The position numbers were made by a program, and so were the translations under genes. A stretch of DNA of 64,000 nucleotides from NCBI GenBank assembly GCA_010206225.2, contig VIQU02000009.1, forward strand, positions 41,779 through 105,778, read 5' to 3'. This DNA comes from Lachnospiraceae bacterium MD308 (GTDB taxonomy: Bacteria > Bacillota > Clostridia > Lachnospirales > Lachnospiraceae). The notes beneath the pieces were generated by a model. That model ran no database searches, was not told the origin of the DNA, and saw only the letters and a list, made by a program, of their open reading frames with translations. This document shows, one piece after another, positions 1 to 7,767 of this stretch (position 1 is its first letter; every line of letters starts with the position of its first letter).

Positions 1-275
1 TCATGTAAAATAGTTAGAGGAAGAAGAAGAAACGCCGCTACGACAAATCTCAAAGAAATCCCCCCTAAATCAAAACCATTCACATTATAGTAAAACAAAA
101 ATGTTAAAGCTATAAATGGCAGCATACTCAAAGGTCCTAAAAAATTCGCTTGTCGAATATTGATCGTCATATTCTTAATTTTATATCCTTTTTGCTGCAT
201 TTCAGAATTGAATTTTTCAAAGTTAATTTTACGTTTCAATTCTTTTTCTGTTAATTTTCTTTTATCGTTATCCAT
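1..275 (-). CDS. DUF3267 membrane zincin, partial (cut by window edge)
   Basis: N-terminal 91 codons of a second copy of the gene at 3876-4505; the rest lies outside the window. It begins MDNDKRKLTEKELKRK, nearly identical to the paralogue, and contains two hydrophobic stretches (about residues 45-65 and 73-90). The last visible codons read TILH followed by GA, exactly where the paralogue has its HELIHG zinc-protease motif, so the motif is probably intact beyond the edge. The start is set by an upstream TTGGAGGAATTATCT ribosome site identical to the one before the paralogue. By family knowledge it is an uncharacterised integral-membrane metallopeptidase-like protein; its substrate is unknown. 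Confidence 0.75.
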   Translation of the reverse strand, partial: MDNDKRKLTEKELKRKINFEKFNSEMQQKGYKIKNMTINIRQANFLGPLSMLPFIALTFLFYYNVNGFDLGGISLRFVVAAFLLLPLTILH

Positions 276-298
276 AGATAATTCCTCCAAATTTGAAT

Positions 299-877
299 TT
301 ATTGAAATGTAATTCTCAAAAGGCAGAAATCAAATCCTTGCCGTATGCTTTGCACAATTTCTACATAGACAGGTTTTTCAAGAACAATCTCAAATAATTT
401 TTTGTTATATCCAGCAGTGCAGTGACACCATGTTAATGAATTTGAATTTTTTGCTTTTTCTAACATAGGACATTCACAAGAAAGCATTTTTGTATACAGT
501 TGATTATCTTTAATAAACCAACCGGCACCATTTTCGTTCAGAGCATTGACAAATCTATGCAAATCCTTATCCAAAGAGAGATAGAGTTGTTTCAAGTTAT
601 TTGCTGTATCTTCTAACCTACCATTTTCATTACAATAGCACTCTTGGCGAATGTTTTTTACCGTTTTTTTATCAAATCTATTTTCAAGAATCGCAGATAG
701 CTTTTCTACCCACTCGGCTCGAATGTCTGGTGTTGAATTTATAGATAATGGAATTTCCTTTATTATGCTTTCTGCAACTTCCCTTGATACATTCTTTTCC
801 AAACTATGTTTCAACCTCATTAACTCATCTATTTCTAATGTCGGAGAAACTTGCTCTGGCATAGAAAAATTTTTCAT
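299..877 (-). CDS. uncharacterised cysteine-motif protein, DUF6144-like
   Basis: A 192-residue soluble protein. The start is the internal ATG of MKNFSMPEQV, which has AAGGAG eight bases upstream; the longer open frame adds 31 residues without a good ribosome site. The C-terminal third carries paired cysteines (CECPML, then WCHCTAGY), a pattern that suggests a metal or cluster site. I recall this arrangement from uncharacterised clostridial proteins (DUF6144-like), but the family assignment is from memory and unsure. It sits between the DUF3267 copy and a broken hydrolase, at the downstream end of the ABC permease locus, and is probably co-transcribed with the partial gene at 1-275 (23 bp gap). 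Confidence 0.55.
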   Translation of the reverse strand: MKNFSMPEQVSPTLEIDELMRLKHSLEKNVSREVAESIIKEIPLSINSTPDIRAEWVEKLSAILENRFDKKTVKNIRQECYCNENGRLEDTANNLKQLYLSLDKDLHRFVNALNENGAGWFIKDNQLYTKMLSCECPMLEKAKNSNSLTWCHCTAGYNKKLFEIVLEKPVYVEIVQSIRQGFDFCLLRITFQ

Positions 878-982
878 ATTCTTTCTCCTTAAATCTCGAT
901 TTGTCGTTGCTTTATTATATATCCGTTTTTCAAAAAATGAAAGCGATTTCTTATACTTTCTGTTCGTCAAAACGGAATTTAT

Positions 983-1308
983 TTATTGGGCAGATTTGTT
1001 TATCCACTTGAGTTCATCTTCTGTAACATTTGCCCAAATCATCATATCAGCAATGAGCCTTTCCATATCTACAACAGGCGAAATAAAATATGCTTTTTCA
1101 ATTTGCTGATTTGATAAGGCATTGATAGCAAAATATGCTCCAACAATGGAAATTCTTCTTTTGCTTCCCATGGAAACTGTGCAGTATAGTCAAGACCAAT
1201 CACATCACAATCACTAAAGAGTGGTTTGTAATGAATAGCTTCTTCAGCATTTCCACCTTTTCCATGTATATAAATAACTGCTTTATCCACAATAGTTGTC
1301 CTCCACAA
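983..1308 (-). pseudogene. alpha/beta hydrolase (small esterase), deleted and frameshifted
   Basis: Two frames together give a small serine hydrolase. The frame 1069-1308 has the N-terminal part (DKAVIYIHGKGGNAEEA, IGLDYTAQFPWEAKEEFP). The frame 983-1171 resumes with GAYFAINALSNQQIEKAYFI and SPVVDMERLI. The segment between them, which should carry part of the GxSxG nucleophile elbow, is missing and the frame changes at the junction. The protein also stops early (ELKWINKSAQ), well short of the usual length of about 190-200 residues, so the catalytic Asp and His are lost. Non-functional by inspection. The -HGKGG- oxyanion motif makes the family call fairly safe. Confidence 0.75.
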
Positions 1309-1402
1309 ATTTTAATTGAACAAAATCGCTGCGCGATAGCCTGCCGGGGCTGTGGCGCAAATTAAAAGTTATATCCATATCCCCCAATCTCCATAGTCAA
1401 AC

Positions 1403-1432
1403 TTACCGCTCAATTCTTTTATCGTCAGCCAT
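1403..1432 (-). pseudogene. relic start of a DUF3267 gene (10 codons)
   Basis: Directly behind the stop of the first permease lies a ribosome site, then ATG and MADDKRIER and a stop. The first six codons match the start of the DUF3267 gene at 4505. The 48 bp at 1414-1461 are identical to 4487-4534 and cover the permease stop, the spacer, the ribosome site and the gene start. This is the left-over joint of a duplicated permease-DUF3267 unit whose second gene has been separated from it. Confidence 0.8.
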
Positions 1433-1458
1433 AGATAATTCCTCCAAATTTTATACGC

Positions 1459-3843
1459 TTATTCCATTGCCCTGATTTGCTCAACAAGAGATTGCTTTTT
1501 CAGATTTCCAGTTGTGTAAGATATCAAGGTAAACTGCACAATCAGCAGGATTGCTAAATATATCAATACGATCAGCCACGGAAATGAATAATAAAAGTAT
1601 GGATTCATCGTTTTCACAACTACCTGTACGGATAGGAAACCCAATCCAGTTCCCAAAACCAATGTTACAAGCGTAGCAAAAACGGAATAAATCAACCCCT
1701 CATAACACAGCATTTTGATCAGTTGCTTTTTACTTAAACCAATCGCCTGCAACATTCCAATTTCCTGCCTGCGGGACAGAAAGTTTGTGATTGTCGTATT
1801 GACAAGGTTGATGAAAGAAAAGCACACAACAATAACAGCCACGATCAACAATACCCCGAAAGAAAGTTGTTGAAGTCCGCTATAATAAGAGATACTTTCT
1901 TTTATGGTTTCCATAACCAAATCGCTATTTCCGCCTATCAGTTGATTTAATGCAGCTTCAACCGTATCAAATTTTTCCATATCGGTAATTACGGAAATCG
2001 TACCTGTGCAATCTATCCCGGTCGCTTCATTCATAAGCTGTTCTGGAAGCGCAAAGCACTTTGAGAAGCCGGAGTAAGAATATTCATTTATAATGCCCAT
2101 GACTGTATAGGTCTTTGTGCGAATTTGCCCGGATTTGGTTTTATAGTCCACTTCGACGGTATCACCCAGCGAAGCCTCAATATCATAGAGATCGGCACGC
2201 TCTTGAAGCAAGACAATTCCATTGCCTGCCACCAGTTCATCATAATCAATCGTTCCCGCAATTCGCTCTTTCTCCAAATTCTGCTGCTCATCCCGGCAAA
2301 AGCCCTGAATCCATTTTCCAGAATTGCCATTTACAAGATATTCTGCGTCTGTGTAATACCAGCGCTTGATTCCTGTAACGCCATCAATAGATTCTACTGC
2401 ATTTACAAAATCGGCATTTAGAAAATTCTTTTGCTGCAATCCAGACAAAGAAATACCGGCAGTGTCCCACGATTGATTTGCGTTGAGCTGGATGTTAAAT
2501 TCACCGACAGGGAACACCCTGCCTCTTGCCTCTGCAACGCCATCATAGGAAACTAACATTGTCGAAATCAATACAACCAATACTCCGCCGAGTGAAAGAG
2601 AAAGTATTGTTAAAGTGGACTTTGCCTTTTGTCTGGACAGATTCATTTTAGCAAGTGAAGCAGGCGTTATTTTACGGTGCAACACGGAACTTTCTTTCAT
2701 TTTCCCCTGATAATCGGAATATCGCAATGCTTCCAGCGGAGATACTGCCGCAGCTCTTTTTACAGGAGTATGGATAGCAATCATCACAATAATAAATGCA
2801 AAATGGCCAACCCCGGCCGTCACACATAAAGCAGTCAGCCAGTACCAACCGGCAGGAACCAGAAAATACCCAATCACATTTCCAATAACCAGACCAATCG
2901 GGATAGCAATGGCAGCAAGTAATTTTCCCTCGCGGTAAACCATCTTTTTGATCTGTCGTTTTGTTGTTCCGATTGTGCGAAGCTGTCCATAGTTACGGAT
3001 ACTGCCTGCTACTGAAATATAAAAAATCGAATAGATCACAATGCCGGAACCAATGAAAGTTATAAAACCGATCAAGAAGTAGAACAGCATATCACTTCCA
3101 CGATTTTCGTCCTTTAAGTTGAAATAAGTGGAACGGACAATCACATTATCATCGGTAATTTCTAATTGCTGTGCCAGAGTATTTGCATAGTTGGCGGCTT
3201 CTTCCTCGCTCATATTTTGAGCGCCTTTCAGCCCAATGTAAAAATCAATCATGCCCTCGCCGCCATACTGCTGTCTTACTAATTCTTTCGATATAATGGC
3301 TGTATAGCGTCCAATATCGCCGGTTTTCACATTTAAGATTCCCGTCAATTTGAAATCATAGGCAGTGCCGTCAGAAAAGGGGATTTGAATTGTCTGTCCC
3401 AATTCATTTGAATAGCCCAAACTATCCAAAAAGGATTCCTGTACTACAATTTCATCCTCCGAAGCTGGTAAATCTCCCGAATAGGGCATACTTTGGGATG
3501 TCAGCATATCTGCATTTGCATAAGTAAAATTCACGGTTGAATGGTTTACCTGTTCAGAAAATGCGTTAAAAAATTCCCCAACCCACGCAATTTCTTCCTG
3601 CTTGTATAGTTCCTGTCCCTGCCCCTCAGAAATCGCATGATACATAATCTGCGCTGTTTTTTGGTTGCGGTTCTGCGTTTCCTGCATAACCCCAAAGCCA
3701 TAGAGGACAATAGCAGACAGCAATGCGCTGGCAAGCGCAATCGTCAAAACAATAAAGATATTTCTTTTTCGATTCGCCGATATACTGCGGTTTGATATGC
3801 GCTTTACTATGCCGCTGGTATCATTTTCAAAAGGCCATGTCAT
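1459..3843 (-). CDS. ABC transporter permease, two FtsX repeats (permease 1)
   Basis: A 794-residue inner-membrane permease. Layout: cytoplasmic MTWPFENDTS start, TM near residues 28-51, a large extracytoplasmic domain, three TMs ending near 370 with the coupling motif GQLRTIGTTKRQIKKM, a further TM, a second extracytoplasmic domain, then three C-terminal TMs with IGMLQAIGLSKKQLIKM. This is the duplicated FtsX/MacB_PCD plan of peptide-export or peptide-sensing ABC systems. It shares its start and the tail KKQSLVEQIRAME with permeases 2-4. The ribosome site lies in a 56-bp block (3814-3869) copied from in front of permease 2. It carries no ATPase of its own and probably uses the one at 6919-7584. 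Substrate unknown. Confidence 0.9.
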   Translation of the reverse strand: MTWPFENDTSGIVKRISNRSISANRKRNIFIVLTIALASALLSAIVLYGFGVMQETQNRNQKTAQIMYHAISEGQGQELYKQEEIAWVGEFFNAFSEQVNHSTVNFTYANADMLTSQSMPYSGDLPASEDEIVVQESFLDSLGYSNELGQTIQIPFSDGTAYDFKLTGILNVKTGDIGRYTAIISKELVRQQYGGEGMIDFYIGLKGAQNMSEEEAANYANTLAQQLEITDDNVIVRSTYFNLKDENRGSDMLFYFLIGFITFIGSGIVIYSIFYISVAGSIRNYGQLRTIGTTKRQIKKMVYREGKLLAAIAIPIGLVIGNVIGYFLVPAGWYWLTALCVTAGVGHFAFIIVMIAIHTPVKRAAAVSPLEALRYSDYQGKMKESSVLHRKITPASLAKMNLSRQKAKSTLTILSLSLGGVLVVLISTMLVSYDGVAEARGRVFPVGEFNIQLNANQSWDTAGISLSGLQQKNFLNADFVNAVESIDGVTGIKRWYYTDAEYLVNGNSGKWIQGFCRDEQQNLEKERIAGTIDYDELVAGNGIVLLQERADLYDIEASLGDTVEVDYKTKSGQIRTKTYTVMGIINEYSYSGFSKCFALPEQLMNEATGIDCTGTISVITDMEKFDTVEAALNQLIGGNSDLVMETIKESISYYSGLQQLSFGVLLIVAVIVVCFSFINLVNTTITNFLSRRQEIGMLQAIGLSKKQLIKMLCYEGLIYSVFATLVTLVLGTGLGFLSVQVVVKTMNPYFYYSFPWLIVLIYLAILLIVQFTLISYTTGNLKKQSLVEQIRAME

Positions 3844-3857
3844 AGCCTGCCGCCTCC

Positions 3858-3869
3858 TTATTCCACAAT
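3858..3869 (-). repeat. relic of the ATPase gene tail before permease 1
   Basis: The bases ATTGTGGAATAA (minus strand) equal the last codons I-V-E-stop of the ATPase gene at 6919. They lie in the 56-bp near-identical block 3814-3869 / 6875-6930 (one mismatch). This shows that permease 1 was duplicated together with the end of the ATPase gene. Confidence 0.8.
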
Positions 3870-3875
3870 TTGTTC

Positions 3876-4505
3876 CTATTTCTCAAAAACAACAAAACCA
3901 CATTCGTAAGGATGGTCGCAATACACACTTTTTTTCTTATCAGTGCGGTGTAACATGCCTTTCAGTACAATTAGAAAATCTCCACCACCTGATGCAATCA
4001 TGTACTCTGCCAGCAAAAATATTAGTAATTGATTTGTCATCACCGCAGCTACTGCACTCCCACCTCCTAAAACCAATGTAGGCATAGCAGTTCCTAACAA
4101 ATACTGCCACTTTTTCAACGGTTCGGAGCAAGTGCAGTATGGAGAAAAACTACTCCAAATAATTCCGAAATCAATCGAATGAAAATGTTTTTTTGCAAAA
4201 AGCCCCCAGGTAATTCCATGTATTAGCTCATGCAGAATGGTGAGGCATGAAATAAGCACAATCAATGCTACAACAAATCCCAACGAAAGACAATCCAAAT
4301 CAAAACCATACACATGATAGTATATCCAAAATGCTAAAGCCATAAATGGCAGCATAATTAAAAGACATAAAGGCTTTGCCTGTTGTGTATTGATAATTAT
4401 ATTTTTCGTTTTATATCCTTTTTGCTGCATTTCAGAATTGAATTTTTCAAAGTCACTTTTACGTTTTAATTCTTTTTCTGTTAATTTTCTTTTATCGTCA
4501 GCCAT
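3876..4505 (-). CDS. DUF3267 integral-membrane zincin-like protein
   Basis: A 209-residue protein starting MADDKRKLTEKELKRK, with a charged N-terminal 40 residues, then about four hydrophobic segments. The motif HELIHG (HExxH) lies in the second one, preceded by CLTILH, as in membrane-embedded zinc proteases; a third ligand is not obvious by eye. The start at MADDK has GGAGG eight bases upstream, better placed than the ATG five codons earlier. It is sandwiched between permeases 2 and 1 with gaps of 26 and 32 bp, so it is surely in one operon with them. Possible roles are processing a peptide handled by the transporter or regulated proteolysis of a partner; this is inference only. Confidence 0.8.
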   Translation of the reverse strand: MADDKRKLTEKELKRKSDFEKFNSEMQQKGYKTKNIIINTQQAKPLCLLIMLPFMALAFWIYYHVYGFDLDCLSLGFVVALIVLISCLTILHELIHGITWGLFAKKHFHSIDFGIIWSSFSPYCTCSEPLKKWQYLLGTAMPTLVLGGGSAVAAVMTNQLLIFLLAEYMIASGGGDFLIVLKGMLHRTDKKKSVYCDHPYECGFVVFEK

Positions 4506-4531
4506 AGATAATTCCTCCAAATTTTATACGC

Positions 4532-6904
4532 TTATTCCATCGCCCGCATTTGTTCAATCAGGGATTGCTTTTTCTGTCTGCGGATTGTCCATACAGACAA
4601 GATCAGCTCCATTCCGAACAACACCAGAATGAACAGGCCCATTTCCAAAACAGGGAATTTGTAAGGCACTACCTTTCCGGCAAAAGCACCTATGCTCATT
4701 TTTCTGCAAGCAAAGATGGAAGCGGGAAGCCCAACGATCAGCGTCGCCAATGTTGCAAAGAGCGCATAGCACAATCCCTCGCAGATGTTCATTTTACACA
4801 GCTGTTTTTGTGTCAGGCCGATGGAGCGCAGAATACTGTTTTCCCGCTTTCGGGCTATCTGGTTAGAGAGTGTCGTATTGATAAGGTTGATAACGCCAAA
4901 GAGGAACACCATCCATGAAAGTACCTCCATACTGCCAAACGCAAGAGTATTTGACATTTTTTCATATTCAATCGCTGTATTGATTTCGTCTAAGGCAATA
5001 TTACTATGGCTGGCTACAATATTTTTCAATTCAGACTCTACATGGTCCGCTTTTTTCGGATCGCTTACAATGCTCCATGAATAATCAAACGAGGTTATTT
5101 CTGGATGCAATTCATGGAATAATGCTTCCGGTGCATATTCAAGCGGACCATCAAGGTGGAGTGCTCCATGTCCATTGGTTGGTATGCTCTCGCTGTCAAA
5201 CACTCCGGATATCGTAACAGGAAGGGTTGATTTTCCGGAGATAAGTTCAACTGTTGCGCCTGCTCCTATATTATTATTGTTACTTGTATACGAATCAATT
5301 ATGATGCTGCGCGCATCCGGTGGCATAGTTCCATCTATCAATGCAGCTTCAACCGCAGAATAGTTTTGTTCAGTCAGTATATCACACATACCAACACCCT
5401 CAATTCCGTTGGCACGATAATTTACATGAAGGCTTTGCCTTTTTGCAATCACATCGGTTACACCATCAATGGACAAAATTTCCCGCTTTAGTTCTTCATT
5501 TAGTGGATTTCCTGCTGCCATAACTTCTTGTTCCGTCAACTTAGAATCCAAATAAATTTTATAGTCACCATCCGGGAAATATTGTCTTGCAAGCGCCTCT
5601 GGGGAACGCAGCAAAACAATGGAGGATACCACAAGCAGGATAATTCCGCCTAAGCTTAATGACGCAATAATACTGATTGTCTTTTTTGGGTCACGCTTAA
5701 AATTCGCAATTCCCATTGAAACAGGATTGAGCTTGATGTTCTTTTTCCTGCTGCGGATGTTCTTTTGTACCGAGGTGAAACGGACGGCTTCAATCGGGGA
5801 AATCCCTGCCGCAATTTTTACCGGCCTATGGATGGAAACAGATACCATAATCCAACTGCTTATGAGCGTCAAAATAACCGTTGCCACATAGGAAACAGCG
5901 TTAAATCCCTTGGAAAACAGGAGAAAACCGCCGCATACGCCCAGCACTGTGCCAATCAAAATTCCGATACTGCCGAGTTTGCGTCCCTCCCGCTTTACAA
6001 TCCGCTTGATTTGTTTTGGCGTCGCGCCAATTGTCCGAAGCTGTCCGTAGCTCTGGATTTTGTCATTGATGGAGATACGGAAGATACTCTGGATCACAAT
6101 GTAGCCGCCGATCAGGGCAATGGCAGTCACGCCAGCCATCAGTGCAAAATCAAAGGATTTAGAAGCATAGACAAAATACTTGCCGTTCATTTTAGGCATA
6201 GGAAGCTGATATTCCTCCGCAATCTCCCTGCAATAAGAGGTCATCAGTTCTTCGCCCAACTGCTCGCTGTTTTTGAAATGGACATAGGCACGATACCCAG
6301 CCGGGTCAAACCCATTCCATTCTGTCAGGGCAGCTTTGGAAAGAATGATAGCGCAGGTATTCGCTTCTTTTTCATTTACGCTGTCCATAATGCCGGTAAC
6401 GACATAATCACCATGAAAGCTCTCGGTGTCTAAGGTCACAGTGTCCCCGATCTTGGCATTGTTTCCATAGGTGGAAAGAAAGTATTCGCTTACAACAACT
6501 TCATTTGCTTTTTCAGGAACCCGGCCCTCTAATAACTCCATCTGTGCCTTGGTAATCTCCATCATTTGCGCGTCAGAATACACATAGGACGCATGATAGC
6601 CCTGTTCCGAAAGTTCCTCACCAAGCATATAGTAGCCGCCTACGCGCTCAAACTCCGGCAGTCCTTTCAGGGTTTCAATGTCGTTTTCCTCTACGCCCAT
6701 CCAAACCGCCTCATAAGTATCGACAACCTGATTGCGCTGCATTTGTATCAGAGAAGTAGACACAATTCCCGTAAAACAGATCAGAAACGCCGCCAGCGCA
6801 ACGGCGATCACCACCATCAGATTCCGGCGCTTCTCGCTTTGTAAACTTTTCTTTGCCAGCTTCTTTGTAATGGCGCTGGTATCATTTTCAAAAGGCCATG
6901 TCAT
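4532..6904 (-). CDS. ABC transporter permease, two FtsX repeats (permease 2)
   Basis: A 790-residue paralogue of permease 1. It starts MTWPFENDTSAITKKLAKK, has a first TM near 30-52, the first coupling motif GQLRTIGATPKQIKRI, a second extracytoplasmic domain near 430-650, the second coupling motif NSILRSIGLTQKQLCKM, and the tail KKQSLIEQMRAME. It follows the ATPase gene by 14 bp (ATPase stop at 6919, ribosome site AGGAGG, start at 6904), so it is the primary partner of that ATPase. The four paralogues are conserved in the membrane and coupling parts but diverge in both extracytoplasmic domains, as expected if each recognises a different ligand. Confidence 0.92.
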   Translation of the reverse strand: MTWPFENDTSAITKKLAKKSLQSEKRRNLMVVIAVALAAFLICFTGIVSTSLIQMQRNQVVDTYEAVWMGVEENDIETLKGLPEFERVGGYYMLGEELSEQGYHASYVYSDAQMMEITKAQMELLEGRVPEKANEVVVSEYFLSTYGNNAKIGDTVTLDTESFHGDYVVTGIMDSVNEKEANTCAIILSKAALTEWNGFDPAGYRAYVHFKNSEQLGEELMTSYCREIAEEYQLPMPKMNGKYFVYASKSFDFALMAGVTAIALIGGYIVIQSIFRISINDKIQSYGQLRTIGATPKQIKRIVKREGRKLGSIGILIGTVLGVCGGFLLFSKGFNAVSYVATVILTLISSWIMVSVSIHRPVKIAAGISPIEAVRFTSVQKNIRSRKKNIKLNPVSMGIANFKRDPKKTISIIASLSLGGIILLVVSSIVLLRSPEALARQYFPDGDYKIYLDSKLTEQEVMAAGNPLNEELKREILSIDGVTDVIAKRQSLHVNYRANGIEGVGMCDILTEQNYSAVEAALIDGTMPPDARSIIIDSYTSNNNNIGAGATVELISGKSTLPVTISGVFDSESIPTNGHGALHLDGPLEYAPEALFHELHPEITSFDYSWSIVSDPKKADHVESELKNIVASHSNIALDEINTAIEYEKMSNTLAFGSMEVLSWMVFLFGVINLINTTLSNQIARKRENSILRSIGLTQKQLCKMNICEGLCYALFATLATLIVGLPASIFACRKMSIGAFAGKVVPYKFPVLEMGLFILVLFGMELILSVWTIRRQKKQSLIEQMRAME

Positions 6905-6918
6905 AGCCTGCCACCTCC

Positions 6919-7584
6919 TTATTCCACAATCTTGCCATCCTCAATGCGGATAATCCGATCTGCAAGGCGGGCAATGTCATTGTTGTGGGTAATCATCACG
7001 ACAGTTTGCCGGAACTCCGCGCTGGTGCGTTTGATAAGCCCCAGCACCTCGGCGCTGGTCTTGCTGTCAAGGTTGCCGGTCGGCTCGTCGGCCAGCACGA
7101 TAGCCGGTTTGGTAATCAGGGCGCGGGCAATCGCCACACGCTGCTGCTGGCCGCCGGAAAGATTGTTCGGCATATTTTTCAGTTTATCTTCCAGCCCCAG
7201 CAGGTGAACGATCTCGTCCAAAAACTTCTGATCCACCGTGTCCCCGTCCAGCTCCACCGGCAGGACGATGTTCTCATACACATTCAGGATGGGAACAAGG
7301 TTATAGTTCTGGAAGATAAAGCCGATGTTGCGGCGGCGGAAGATGGTGAGCTGTTCGTCGTTCTTCTTTGCCAGTTCTTCGCCCCGGACAATCACGGTTC
7401 CGCTGGTGGGAGTGTCCAGCCCGCCCATCATGTGAAGCAGGGTAGACTTGCCGCTGCCGGAGGTTCCCACAACGGCCACAAATTCGCCCTCGTCTACGGA
7501 GAAGTTCACGCCGTCAAGGGCGCGGGTAATGTTCGGCTCTGTGCCGTAATGCTTTTTCAGGTCGATAGTCTGTAAAATGCTCAT
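6919..7584 (-). CDS. ABC transporter ATP-binding protein (LolD/MacB/BceA type)
   Basis: A 221-residue nucleotide-binding protein with Walker A GTSGSGKST, Q-loop IFQNYNLVP, signature LSGGQQQR, Walker B AIVLADEPTGNLD and H-loop MITHN. The start is MSILQTIDL, with AAAGGAG seven bases upstream; the longer open frame merely runs through the promoter. It is the only ATPase for the four permeases in the first 14 kb. It has its own promoter with two TGTAACATTTC boxes (7627-7702) and is followed by permease 2, DUF3267 and permease 1 in an apparent operon. Confidence 0.93.
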   Translation of the reverse strand: MSILQTIDLKKHYGTEPNITRALDGVNFSVDEGEFVAVVGTSGSGKSTLLHMMGGLDTPTSGTVIVRGEELAKKNDEQLTIFRRRNIGFIFQNYNLVPILNVYENIVLPVELDGDTVDQKFLDEIVHLLGLEDKLKNMPNNLSGGQQQRVAIARALITKPAIVLADEPTGNLDSKTSAEVLGLIKRTSAEFRQTVVMITHNNDIARLADRIIRIEDGKIVE

Positions 7585-7626
7585 ATTCAAAACTCCTTTC
7601 AAGGCTTTCTGCCTGTTGATAAGGGT

Positions 7627-7702
7627 ATTGTAAAACCCAAATGTCCGCGAAATGTTACAGCGGCCCAAAAAATTCATTGAAAATCGGGGTGAAATGTTAC
7701 AA
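7627..7702 (-). promoter_or_regulatory. promoter with double TGTAACATTTC box, upstream of the ATPase
   Basis: Minus strand: box CTGTAACATTTC at 7649-7660 and a second copy GTTGTAACATTTC at about 7691-7703, with starts 42 bp apart (four helical turns). The proximal box contains the -35 element ACATTT (7650-7655), followed by exactly 17 bp and the -10 TACAAT (7627-7632). The same layout precedes permeases 3 and 4. It is probably the binding site of the OmpR-type regulator encoded at 13892-14584. Confidence 0.7.
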
Positions 7703-7767
7703 CGCTCGGACATTTCAGCCGAAAACCTGCCACTGGCAGCTTTATCGGCACACTACTGCGAAAATTT

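Noticed and set aside
5765..6433. 222-codon open frame opposite permease 2
   Set aside because: No motif, no ribosome site and fully inside a gene with clear homology on the other strand.
7585..7713. Open frame MSERCNISPRF... reading through the promoter into the ATPase gene, and matching frames before permeases 3 and 4
   Set aside because: The frame is open in all three copies, but it spans the promoter boxes and -10 element, lacks a ribosome site, and the copies come from one duplicated promoter. The genes have well-placed internal starts.
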